DNA of 13,204 bases from Lichenicola sp964658455 (GTDB lineage: Bacteria; Pseudomonadota; Alphaproteobacteria; Acetobacterales; Acetobacteraceae). The stretch is from NCBI GenBank assembly GCA_964658455.1, contig CAZZZA010000083.1:1-13204 (forward strand), written 5' to 3'. Position numbers and translations under genes: made by a program. A model generated the notes under the pieces. It was not told the DNA's origin. It saw only the letters and a list, made by a program, of their open reading frames with translations, and did not search any database. Positions 1-7,824 of the stretch are shown here, piece by piece. The first letter of the stretch is position 1. Each line of letters opens with the position of its first letter.

Positions 1-1
1 G

Positions 2-2614
2 CCGGCCGCCGCGCGGCACGCCACCTCGGCCGACGCGGCGCTGCGCGCGACGCTGCCGAACGGGCTCAGGGTGGTGATCGTGCAGGACCGGCTGGCCCCG
101 GTGGTGACCACCGAGATCAACTACCTGGTCGGCTCGAACGAGGCGCCGGACGGGTTCCCGGGCACCGCGCACGCCACCGAGCACATGATGTTCCGCGGCG
201 CCAAGGGTCTGGACAAGGACCAGCTCGCGGAGATCGGCGCCAAGCTCGGCGGCGAATACAACGCCGACACCACCGAGACCGTCACCCAGTATTTCTACAC
301 CGCCCCCTCGGACGATCTCGGCGTCACGCTGCGCATCGAGGCGCTCAGGATGAACGGCCTCAGCCTGAACGAGGCGGACTGGGACAAGGAACGCGGCGCG
401 ATCGAGCAGGAGGTGTCGCGCGATCTGTCGAGCCCGGCCTATTCCTATCTCTCGCAGCTGCAGGCGACGATGTTCGCCGGCACGCCCTACGCGCACGACG
501 CGCTCGGCACCCGGCCCTCGTTCGACAAGACCGATGCGGCGCTGCTGCGCCGGTTCTACGAGGCGTGGTATGCGCCCAACAACGCGATCCTGGTGATCGC
601 CGGCGATGTCGATCCCGACGCGGCGCTGGCGCAGGTCAAGGCGGCGTTCGGCGCCATCCCGCGCAGGACGCTGCCGGCCCGCCCGTCCTTCACGCTCGGT
701 GCGGTCAAGCCGGAGACGCTGTCGCTGCCGACGGATTATCCGATCGGCATCGCCACCCTGGCCTATCGCATGCCCGGCTCCACCGCGAAGGATTTCGCCG
801 CCGCCGACATCCTCGGCGACGTGCTGTCGAGCGAACGCGGCGCGTTCTACGGGCTGGTGCCGGCCGGCGATGCGCTGGCGGCGCAGTTCCTCTACCGGCC
901 GAAGCCCGACGTCGGCATCGGCGTCGCGTTCGCGGCCTTCCCCAAGGGCGGCGACGCCCAGGCGCTGCTGGCCAAGATGCGCGGCGTGATGCAGGACGTG
1001 GCCAGGAACGGCGTGTCGGCCGACCTAGTCGAGGCGGCCAGACGGCGAGAGGTGGCGCAGCTCGCGCAGCGCAACGACAGCATCGCCGGACTGGCGCAGA
1101 GCTGGTCCAACGTGCTCGCGTTCCAGGGCCTCGACAGCCCGGACGCGCTCGCCGACGCCTACCGCGCGGTGACGGTGGCGGACGTGAACCGGATCGCCCG
1201 CGCCGTGCTCGACCAGGACCACGCGGTGACCGCGGTGCTGACGCCGCAGGTGTCGGGCAAGCCGATCGCCGGCAAGGGCTTCGGCGGCGCGGAATCCTTC
1301 GCCGCCCCGCCGGACAAGCCGGTGCCGCTGCCGGACTGGGCCAACACGGCGCTGACCGCGCTGCATCTGCCGCCGGCCTCGCCGGCCCCGGTGGTGAGCG
1401 TGCTGCCGAACGGGCTGCGGCTGATCGTGCAGCCCGAGCACGTTACCAGCACCGTGTCGCTGTACGGCCAGATCCGCCAGGTGCCCGACATCCAGGAGCC
1501 GAAGGGCCAGGAGGGCGTCGCCAGCCTGGTCGAGCGGCTGTTCGATTACGGCAGCCAGAGCAAGGATCGCCTCACCTTCCAGGCCGCCCTCGACCAGATC
1601 GCCGCCGAGGAGAGCGCCGGGTCCAGCTTCTCGCTGAAGATCCCCAGCCGGCAGTTCGATGCCGGGCTCGCGCTGCTCGCGGAGAACGAGCTGCATCCGG
1701 CCTTCCCCGACGACGCCTTCAAGGTGGTGCAGAAGCAGACCGCCGGCAGCCTCGCCGGCTTGCTCGATTCGCCGAACTACCTGTTCCAGCGAGCCACCTT
1801 GCAATCGGTGGTGCCGCATGACGACCCGTCGCTGCGCCAGGCGACGCCGGCCAGCGTGATGGCGCTGACCCCGGCCGACGCGCGGGCGTTCTACGCCGCC
1901 GCGTTCCGGCCCGATCTCGCCACCATCGTCATCGTCGGCGACGTCACCGCCGACCATGCCAGGAAGGCGATCGAGCAGACGTTCGGCGCCTGGCAGGGCC
2001 GGGGTCCGACGCCGTCGATCGACCTGCCGCCGATCCCGCCGAACAAGGCCGCGCACGCCTACGTGCCGGATCGCAGCGTCCTGCAGTCCAACGTCATGCT
2101 GTCGGAGACACTGGGGGTGAAGGTCACCGACCCGGACCATTTCACCCTGACGCTCGGCAACGAGATCCTGGGCGACGGCTTCTCGTCGCGGCTGTATCGC
2201 GACCTGCGGATCAGGAGCGGCTATGTCTACAGCGTCGGCAGCGCGCTGCACTGGAGCCGCACCCGCTCGGACTACAGCATCAGCTACGGCGCCGACGGAC
2301 AGAACATCGCCGCCGCACGCGCGCTCGCGGTGGCCGACATCAAGGCGATGCAGGACCGCCCGGTGAGCGACGACGAGCTGACCCGCGCCAAGGCCAGCCT
2401 GCTGCGGCAGCTGCCGGCGGGACGCGCCAGCTACGACGCGATCGGCGGCGAGTATCTGCATCTGGCCGATCTCGGCCTGCCGCTCGACCAGCCGGACCGG
2501 GCGGCGCGGCACTACTACGCGACCACCGCCGCGCAGCTGCAGGCGGCGTTCAGGGCCTGGCTGCGTCCGGACGACCTGGCGGAAGCGGTGCAGGGGCCGG
2601 CCAGCGGCGGTTAG
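2..2614 (+). CDS. M16 family zinc metallopeptidase (insulinase/pitrilysin-like), 5' end missing
   Basis: This gene encodes a two-half M16 peptidase, a zinc enzyme that degrades peptides inside a closed chamber. The frame is open to the left edge, so the start and any signal peptide lie outside; 870 codons are visible. The inverted zinc motif HxxEH is present as HATEH (His codons at 170 and 182, Glu at 179). The second acidic element, Glu-x6-Glu, sits at 389 and 410, giving the spacing seen in pitrilysin. The second half begins near 1400 with a repeated PNGLRLIV element. It has LVERL (about 1527-1541) where HxxEH would be, so it is the usual non-catalytic half. Near the C-terminus, SRLYRDLR followed by GYVYSV (about 2186-2240) is the substrate-binding Arg/Tyr region of this family. 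The length suits the roughly 900-residue fused form. The protein is probably periplasmic, although the signal region is not visible. The natural substrate is unknown. Confidence 0.95.
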   Translation, partial: PAAARHATSADAALRATLPNGLRVVIVQDRLAPVVTTEINYLVGSNEAPDGFPGTAHATEHMMFRGAKGLDKDQLAEIGAKLGGEYNADTTETVTQYFYTAPSDDLGVTLRIEALRMNGLSLNEADWDKERGAIEQEVSRDLSSPAYSYLSQLQATMFAGTPYAHDALGTRPSFDKTDAALLRRFYEAWYAPNNAILVIAGDVDPDAALAQVKAAFGAIPRRTLPARPSFTLGAVKPETLSLPTDYPIGIATLAYRMPGSTAKDFAAADILGDVLSSERGAFYGLVPAGDALAAQFLYRPKPDVGIGVAFAAFPKGGDAQALLAKMRGVMQDVARNGVSADLVEAARRREVAQLAQRNDSIAGLAQSWSNVLAFQGLDSPDALADAYRAVTVADVNRIARAVLDQDHAVTAVLTPQVSGKPIAGKGFGGAESFAAPPDKPVPLPDWANTALTALHLPPASPAPVVSVLPNGLRLIVQPEHVTSTVSLYGQIRQVPDIQEPKGQEGVASLVERLFDYGSQSKDRLTFQAALDQIAAEESAGSSFSLKIPSRQFDAGLALLAENELHPAFPDDAFKVVQKQTAGSLAGLLDSPNYLFQRATLQSVVPHDDPSLRQATPASVMALTPADARAFYAAAFRPDLATIVIVGDVTADHARKAIEQTFGAWQGRGPTPSIDLPPIPPNKAAHAYVPDRSVLQSNVMLSETLGVKVTDPDHFTLTLGNEILGDGFSSRLYRDLRIRSGYVYSVGSALHWSRTRSDYSISYGADGQNIAAARALAVADIKAMQDRPVSDDELTRAKASLLRQLPAGRASYDAIGGEYLHLADLGLPLDQPDRAARHYYATTAAQLQAAFRAWLRPDDLAEAVQGPASGG

Positions 2615-2635
2615 CCCAGGGGGGAGACAGGCAGC

Positions 2636-2652
2636 GCCGGGCTCTGCCCGGC
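2636..2652 (+). terminator. Possible terminator hairpin after the M16 gene
   Basis: A perfect 7-bp stem (GCCGGGC / GCCCGGC) closes a 3-nt TCT loop, 21 nt after the peptidase stop codon. No T-run follows, so it is not a classical intrinsic terminator. It could slow polymerase or protect the 3' end of the mRNA. Hairpins of this size also arise by chance in such GC-rich DNA. Confidence 0.35.
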
Positions 2653-2702
2653 ACGTTCGGGAACAGGGCGGCAGGGTAGTCAGCGCCGGCGCGACCGGTT
2701 AA

Positions 2703-2727
2703 GAACGTTCCGGTATCATTACGGAAC
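2703..2727 (+). promoter_or_regulatory. Overlapping dyads just upstream of the lipoprotein start
   Basis: The 8-bp palindrome GAACGTTC (2703-2710) overlaps the left arm of an inverted repeat, GTTCCG (2707-2712) and CGGAAC (2722-2727). The right arm ends 8 nt before the lipoprotein ATG. The segment is also locally A/T-richer than its surroundings. It could be a repressor site or a 5'-leader hairpin that hides the ribosome binding region. No convincing -35/-10 pair is visible. Confidence 0.3.
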
Positions 2728-2735
2728 ACCGACCC

Positions 2736-3437
2736 ATGCGGTCCCTTGCCAAGCCCGGTCTTCTGTTTTCGAGCCTGCTCTGCCTCGCCGGCTGCGCCAC
2801 TGCGCTGCCGCCGCATGTCGAGCGGGCCGGTACGCTTCCTGACGCACGCTACGCGCAGTTCGATGCCGCCGTCGCCTCGCTGCCGAAGATCGACTCGATC
2901 GGCGGCCAGGGCCGGTTCCCGGAACCGAAATGGGTCTATGCGTTCGATGCCCCGTTCGACCCACACGCGGCCCCGCTGCAGATCGGCGGGTTCACCGGCC
3001 ATGGCGACGATGCGGCGCGCGTGGCCTCCAACCTGCCGGGGCAACTGGTGCGGGTCATCGGCGAGGCGAGGCTGTTCCCGCAGGTCACGCTGCAGCCCAC
3101 GCCGCATGCCTACGTGCTGTCGGGCACCGTGACGCGCGCCGACAACCAGGAAACCATCGACAACGGCGCCTCGACGCAGGTCGAGGCGACGGTCAGCCGG
3201 GATGGCAGGGAGATCGGCGCGATCCAGGTCAACGCGGTTCAGATCGGCGTCATGCCGTTCTCGCCCTTCATGCTCGTGGCGAGCGCCGTGATGAGCGCCG
3301 GGCAGGGCAGCCGTGCCGCGTTCGTCGCCGAACGCGTCTCCGAACTGTTCGCGTCCACGCTGGGCGGAGCCAGGGCGCGCGCCTGGTCCGGCGGGATCAG
3401 CCGCCGGTTCCTCTACACGCCGGCGGCAACCGACTGA
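2736..3437 (+). CDS. Putative lipoprotein of unknown function
   Basis: The 233-aa product starts with a short basic region (MRSLAKP), a hydrophobic stretch and the lipobox LAGC, with Cys20 as the predicted lipidated residue. This indicates a signal-peptidase-II lipoprotein. The first mature residue after Cys is Ala, which does not suggest inner-membrane retention, so an outer-membrane location is likely. The rest looks like a soluble periplasmic domain, with one moderately hydrophobic stretch around residues 172-190 (MPFSPFMLVASAVMS). I do not recognise the family and assign no function. The only SD-like sequence before the ATG is a weak CGGA. The gene lies 121 bp after the peptidase gene on the same strand. 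Its last 25 bp overlap the end of the decarboxylase gene on the other strand. Confidence 0.8.
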   Translation: MRSLAKPGLLFSSLLCLAGCATALPPHVERAGTLPDARYAQFDAAVASLPKIDSIGGQGRFPEPKWVYAFDAPFDPHAAPLQIGGFTGHGDDAARVASNLPGQLVRVIGEARLFPQVTLQPTPHAYVLSGTVTRADNQETIDNGASTQVEATVSRDGREIGAIQVNAVQIGVMPFSPFMLVASAVMSAGQGSRAAFVAERVSELFASTLGGARARAWSGGISRRFLYTPAATD

Positions 3438-5964
3438 ACCGATCGCCCACCGGGGCCGCCCTCCCTGACCACGTAGGTGTGGAAACGTACCTTGCCGTCC
3501 ACGATCTCACGATACAGGCCCTGGATCTCGGTATCGAAGCCGGGGAACAGGTTGGAGGCGTCCTCGAACGTCTTGAGGTATTCGACCATCGGCCGCGCCG
3601 TCTCGGTGATGCGCTCGCCGGCGACGATGGTGGCGATGCCCGGCGGATAGACCAGCCAGAGCGTGGCGGCGATGCGCCCCCAGGTCTCGTCGAGCGGCAC
3701 GTAGTCGACATTGTTGCGCACCATCTCGCGCTGCGCCTCGTTGGGCAGCATGGCGAGTTCCGGCAGATGCTCGGCGCGGAACTGCGCCGCCTGCAGCCGG
3801 CTGACATTGGCCTTGCGGTAGAAGGCGTGCATCTGCGCGCACAGGTCGCGCAGCCTGACCCCGGCATAGCGCGCCGGGCGGCGCTTGACGAAGCGCGGCA
3901 CCACCTCCTCGAGCAGCCGGTTCTCGTCGTGCAGCTTCTTGAACGTCACAAGATGCGACAGCAGCGTGCCGGCCTTGCTGCTCTCGACGCCCGGCGTCAG
4001 CAGGAACAGCAGCGAGTTCAGGTCGTTCTTCTCCGGCACGATGCGGTTCTCGCGCAGGTATTCGGCGACGATCGGCGCCGGCACGCCGTGCGTGTCGTAG
4101 CCGTCCGGCGACTCGCCGTCGAAGCCCGGCGTCAGCAGGGTCAGCTTGTTCGGGTCGGTCATCGCCCAGCCCTGGCGGCTGTGCGGGAAGCCGTGCCAGT
4201 CCTGGCCGGGACGCAGCTCCCACTGCGCCGGATCGCTGGCCAGCAGGTCCGAGGGCGCGTCCTCCCAGCGCACGCCCTCCAGGCCCGCCGCCTTCTCCGA
4301 CGGCTGCACGAATTTCGGCACGAACGGCTCGAAGAACCAGCGCCGTTTCGGGTCCGACGCCTCGACCTCGTACTCGCGCGCGGCGATGCGGATCTTGCGC
4401 CTGATCTCGATGCCGAGCCGCACCGTGTCGTCCCACAGCACCTCGCCGGAGCGGCCCTTCATCATCTGCGCGCCGACATCGAGCGAGGCGAACAGCGGAT
4501 AGAACGGGCTGGTGCTGGCATGCATCAGCACCATCTCGTTGAAGCGCCGGTGGCCGATCTCGCGGCGCTGGCCCTTCAGGTGGCTGTCCTTGACGTGGAT
4601 CTGCGACGCCTGGCTGAAGCTCGCGAGCTGCTTGTGCGTGCTCTGGGTGACGATGATGCCGGGATCGTCCGGACCCAGCGTGCGCAGGCCCATCCCGAAC
4701 CGGCCCCTGAACAGCGGGTGGAACTTCATGAAGCCGGCCCAGGCCTCGTCGAACAGGATGTAGTCGCAGAGATGGCCGATNNNNNNNNNNNNNNNNNNNN
4801 NNNNNNNNNNNNNNNNNNNNNNNNNNNNNNNNNNNNNNNNNNNNNNNNNNNNNNNNNNNNNNNNNNNNNNNNNNNNNNNNTCATGAAGCCGGCCCAGGCC
4901 TCGTCGAACAGGATGTAGTCGCAGAGATGGCCGATCCGATCGAGGATGTCGTCGGCCGACGAGATGGTGCCGTCATAGGTGCACTGCTCGATCACCGCGG
5001 CGCGGAACGGCCGCCTGGCGCGCCAGGCCTCCTTGTCCTGCACCAGCGGATGCACCCGGATCGCCTCGCGCAGCCGGTCCTCGTCGAGTGCTGCATGGCG
5101 CATCGGGCCGATCATGCCGTGCGCGTTGCGCGCGGTCTCGATGAAGATCGGCGTGGCGCCGGCCAGGAACAGCGCGCCCTGGTGCGCCGCCTTGTGGTTG
5201 TTGCGGTCGAACAGCACCAGGTCGCCCTCTGCCAGCAGCGCGCTGAGCGCGATCTTGTTCGAGGTCGAGGTGCCGTTGAGCACGAAATAGGTGCGCTCGG
5301 CGCCGAAGATCTTCGCCGCCTCCTGCTGCGCCAGCAGCGGCGGGCCCTCGTGGGTGAGCAGGTCGCCCATCTGCACCACCGAGTTGTCGAGATCGTCGCG
5401 AAAGATCGCATCGCCCAGATGCTCGACGAAGATCCTGCCGATCGGGCTGCGTCGATAGAACGCGCCGCCATTATGGCCGGGGCAGGTCCAGAGCATGTTG
5501 CCCTGCTCGGAATAATCGACCAGCGCGCCGAAGAACGGCGTCTTGAGCGTGTCGGCGTACTGGCGCAGCCGGGCCACCAGGTTCTTGCCGATGAAGTCCG
5601 GCGTCTCCTCGGCCAGGAAGATGAAGCTGTCGACATGGTCGAGCACGTCGACCGGGATCTGCTCCAGGGTCTGGCGGCGCACCAGGATGATGATCGGCAT
5701 GTCCAGGCCGCGCTTGCGGATCAGCTGGATCAGGTTGGCGGACTTGCCGTTGGCGCCCTTCTTGCCCCAGTCGATCACCACGCAGCCGATCGCGGCGTCG
5801 GTGCGGATCGCCAGCTCGGCGTCGTCGTCGCGCTGCGCGTGCACGATGGTGTAGCCGTCCTCCTGGATCTCGGAGAGGATCTGCTGCAGCCGCGCGCCTT
5901 CCAGGTCGTTCGGATTGAAGCCCGGCACGCAAACCAGGAACTTGAACCGGCGCGCATATTCCAT
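3413..5964 (-). CDS. Orn/Lys/Arg decarboxylase (PLP-dependent, fold type I), split by an assembly gap
   Basis: This enzyme decarboxylates a basic amino acid to a polyamine or its precursor in the cytoplasm. The frame is interrupted by 100 N between two identical 55-bp copies. Merging them gives an unbroken 798-codon protein reading FDEAWAGFMKFHPLF across the join, a normal length for the family. Visible in order: an N-terminal receiver-like wing domain (about 1-130), PGHNGG (162-167), the GTSTSNK phosphate-binding loop (231-237), His257 (PLP-stacking position), Asp354 in FDEAW (pyridine nitrogen) and the Schiff-base lysine in STHK (Lys393). The C-terminal domain carries YPPGI and PGFDTEIQG. 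The segment VPEKNDLNSLLFLLTP recalls bacterial ornithine decarboxylases, but other parts recall lysine and arginine enzymes, so the substrate is left open. The ATG at 5964 follows GAGGGG at 7 nt spacing. The gene is divergent from the CYTH-CHAD gene. Confidence 0.93.
4726..4780. repeat. Left copy of 55-bp duplicate at the contig end
   Basis: These 55 bases are identical to 4881-4935 and end exactly where the N run begins. Both copies encode the same decarboxylase residues around DYILFDEAWAGFM. This marks an unmerged contig overlap rather than a biological repeat. Confidence 0.95.
4781..4880. other. Scaffold gap (100 N)
   Basis: The run is exactly 100 N, the common placeholder for a gap of unknown size. 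It lies inside the decarboxylase gene. Because the flanks are the same 55 bp, the true gap is probably zero or negative, and no sequence need be missing. Confidence 0.98.
4881..4935. repeat. Right copy of 55-bp duplicate at the contig end
   Basis: This second identical copy of 4726-4780 begins at the first base after the N run. Removing 4781-4935 restores one continuous decarboxylase frame. Confidence 0.95.
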
Positions 5965-5971
5965 TCGATGT

Positions 5972-5977
5972 CCCCTC
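5972..5977 (-). promoter_or_regulatory. Ribosome binding site of the decarboxylase
   Basis: On the minus strand GAGGGG lies 7 nt before the ATG at 5964. This selects that ATG (MEYARRFKF) over the in-frame upstream starts at 6024 and 5979, which lack an SD and would add residues unlike the family's N-terminus. Confidence 0.8.
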
Positions 5978-6030
5978 ATGGCCGAACACGGCCAGTCCCG
6001 GTCAGTGCGGCCGGAGTCGGGCACCCTTCT

Positions 6031-6113
6031 ATCTTAGTTCGATGACAATGGCGCGCCGGCCGGCGAGTTGCGGCCGGCCGGCCGGCCCCCCTACACTGTC
6101 ATCGAACTGAAAC
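6031..6113. promoter_or_regulatory. Divergent control region: 12-bp inverted repeat with PHO-box-like sequence
   Basis: AGTTCGATGACA (6036-6047) and TGTCATCGAACT (6097-6108) form a perfect 12-bp inverted repeat between the divergent decarboxylase and CYTH-CHAD genes. On the plus strand, 6096-6113 reads CTGTCAT-CGAA-CTGAAAC. This fits the enterobacterial PHO-box pattern (CTGTCAT, 4-bp spacer, CTGTMAY) at 7/7 and 6/7 half-site positions. On the minus strand, 6048-6031 reads TTGTCAT-CGAA-CTAAGAT, a weaker match. A PhoB-type regulator is therefore a candidate. Against this, the plus-strand box ends only 15 nt before the CHAD ATG and no good -10 follows, so control of the decarboxylase side, or of both by overlap, fits better. 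Confidence 0.45.
6055..6086. repeat. GGCC-rich inner inverted repeat
   Basis: GCCGGCCGGC occurs at 6055-6064 and again at 6073-6082 (and, shifted by 4, at 6077-6086). Because the unit is its own reverse complement, the copies can pair across an 8-nt loop. It lies inside the outer 12-bp inverted repeat, so the region could extrude a nested cruciform, or form a strong RNA hairpin if transcribed. It may also be simple GGCC slippage. Confidence 0.55.
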
Positions 6114-6128
6114 CTTCCATCCGGACCG

Positions 6129-7820
6129 ATGCACACGATGACGGCCGAACAACAAGCAGGCGACGCAGCCGCCCCGGCCGCGTCCAGGTCGGTCGTCCTC
6201 GCCCCGGCCGGCGCGCCGGCGCTGCCGTGCCTGCCGCCGACCATCCTGGCCGGCCGCACGCTGCGCTTCAGGATCGAGACCGACCGCGCGGGATCGCTGC
6301 TGAGCGCGCCGATCCTGTCCGAGACCGCCCGCAATGGCGGCGTGGTGCGCCGGCTGGAGACCGGCTATTTCGACACCCAGGACCGGTTCCTGTTCGGCAA
6401 CGGGCTGTCGCTGCGGGTCCGGCGGCATGGACGGCGGCACGTCCAGCGGCTGGCGCTGCACGACCGGACCGGCCGCGCCGCGCCGATGATCTGGGAATGG
6501 CCGGTCGCCGACGCCGCGCCCGACCTGTCCTGCCTGTCGGCGGACCGGATCATCGGCTTGCGCAAGCCGCTGGCCGACCGGCTGGCCGGCGCCGCGGTCG
6601 GGCCGGTGTTCGAGACCCGGCTGCGCCGCCGCATCAGGCGTCTGGAGCTGCCCGACGCTGTGCTCGACCTCGTGCTCGACGAGGGCACGGTGCAGGCCGG
6701 CGGCAGGGTCGAGGCGCTGCACGAGGTCGGGCTGGTGCTGCGCGCCGGCGACAGCGGCCCGCTCTACGACCTGGCGGCCAGGCTGCTGGAGACCGGCTCG
6801 CTGCATCTCAACCCGCAGGGCATCGTGCGGCGCGGATACGCGCTCGCCTCCGGCGGGGCGATGCGGGCGCTCAAGGCGCAGCCGCATGCGGTGCCGGCCG
6901 CGCTGGCGGTCACGCTGCCGACCGACGACATGATCGCCGCCATCCTGCAGGACTGCCAGACGCATCTGCTGGCCAATCAGCCGATCGCCGCCGAGGGCCG
7001 CAACCCCGACGGGGTGCACCAGATGCGGGTGGCGCTGCGGCGGCTGCGCTCTGCCTTGTCGCTCTACCGGCGCGAGGTGGCGGCGCCGGCGATGCGGCAG
7101 TTCGCCGCCGAGGCGAAATGGGCCGCCGACGAACTCGGCGATGCGCGCGCCTGGGACGTGCTGCTGTCCAGCACCATCCGGCAGCCGTCGCGGCTGAACC
7201 GCTCCGGGGCGGATTTCGACCAGCTGCGCGAGGCGGCGGAGCGGCCCCGCGCCGAGGCCTATGAGCGGGTAAGGCGGATGCTCGACGCGCGGCGCTACGA
7301 CCGCTTCCTGCTCTCGCTCGGGCAATGGACCGCCCGGCGCGGCTGGCGCAACGAGGTCGACCATGCCGGACTGGCGGCGCTGTCCGACCCGGCGATCGAC
7401 ATGGCCGGTCGCATCCTGGCGCGGCTGCACGCGCAGGCGCTGAAGCGCGGCAAGGGATTCAGCCGGCTCACCCCGGAGCACCGCCACGAGCTGCGGATCG
7501 TGCTGAAGAAGCTGCGCTACGCCGCGGAGTTCTTCCTGCCGTTGTACGGCGACGGCGCCACCGCGCGACGCTTCCTGCGGCACCTGGCGCGACTGCAGGA
7601 AGCGCTCGGGCTGGAACAGGACGCGGCGACCACGCAGCCGCTGCTCGATACGCTGGCCGCGGCCGGCACCGCCCCCGGCCTGCACCAGGCGATCGGCGTC
7701 ATCGCCGGCTGGCAGTCGCGCGCCCACCTCACCGACCGCGCGGCGCTGGCCGGGCCGTGGCGGCGGTTCAAGACCCTGCCGGTGTTCTGGCCGCCGGTGG
7801 CCGAAGCGGCCAGGGACTAG
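6129..7820 (+). CDS. CYTH-CHAD protein with a catalytically degenerate CYTH half
   Basis: The 563-aa product has a low-complexity Ala/Pro N-terminus (1-40), a CYTH-like half (about 42-240) and a CHAD half (about 262-550). CYTH enzymes such as YgiF hydrolyse inorganic triphosphate; CHAD domains bind polyphosphate. CYTH landmarks remain: YFDT (80-83), LRVRR (95-99), WEWP (122-125). The ExExK signature is replaced by TLRFRIE near 44-50, and the later acidic pair is EVGLVL (199-204) rather than ExExE, so triphosphatase activity is doubtful. CHAD landmarks are intact: HQMRVALRRLR (297-307), ELGDARAWD (335-343) and HELRIVLKKLRY (453-464). A cytoplasmic role on polyphosphate is inferred. The ATG at 6129 has no clear SD; an ATG at 6138 is an alternative. 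The gene ends 4 nt from the convergent gspH stop. Confidence 0.88.
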   Translation: MHTMTAEQQAGDAAAPAASRSVVLAPAGAPALPCLPPTILAGRTLRFRIETDRAGSLLSAPILSETARNGGVVRRLETGYFDTQDRFLFGNGLSLRVRRHGRRHVQRLALHDRTGRAAPMIWEWPVADAAPDLSCLSADRIIGLRKPLADRLAGAAVGPVFETRLRRRIRRLELPDAVLDLVLDEGTVQAGGRVEALHEVGLVLRAGDSGPLYDLAARLLETGSLHLNPQGIVRRGYALASGGAMRALKAQPHAVPAALAVTLPTDDMIAAILQDCQTHLLANQPIAAEGRNPDGVHQMRVALRRLRSALSLYRREVAAPAMRQFAAEAKWAADELGDARAWDVLLSSTIRQPSRLNRSGADFDQLREAAERPRAEAYERVRRMLDARRYDRFLLSLGQWTARRGWRNEVDHAGLAALSDPAIDMAGRILARLHAQALKRGKGFSRLTPEHRHELRIVLKKLRYAAEFFLPLYGDGATARRFLRHLARLQEALGLEQDAATTQPLLDTLAAAGTAPGLHQAIGVIAGWQSRAHLTDRAALAGPWRRFKTLPVFWPPVAEAARD

Positions 7821-7824
7821 CGCC

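Noticed and set aside
1025..2512. Minus-strand frame of 495 codons antisense to the M16 peptidase
   Set aside because: No motif is visible, and the plus strand carries the complete conserved peptidase halves.
2658..2684. GGAAC near 2660 as an EcfG-type -35 element
   Set aside because: No GTT-like -10 element occurs at the expected 16-17 nt spacing on either strand.
2930..4918. Plus-strand frame of 662 codons across the decarboxylase and the N run
   Set aside because: It is antisense to a clearly conserved enzyme, runs through the N gap and has no recognisable domain; it is a shadow.
4726..4935. The 55-bp direct repeat as a target-site duplication or mobile-element boundary
   Set aside because: The repeat ends coincide exactly with contig ends around 100 N, and merging the copies restores a perfect conserved frame, so an assembly overlap explains it better.
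6099..7727. Minus-strand frame of 542 codons antisense to the CYTH-CHAD gene
   Set aside because: The opposite strand encodes clear CYTH and CHAD landmarks. This frame gives only Arg/Gln/Val-rich sequence.
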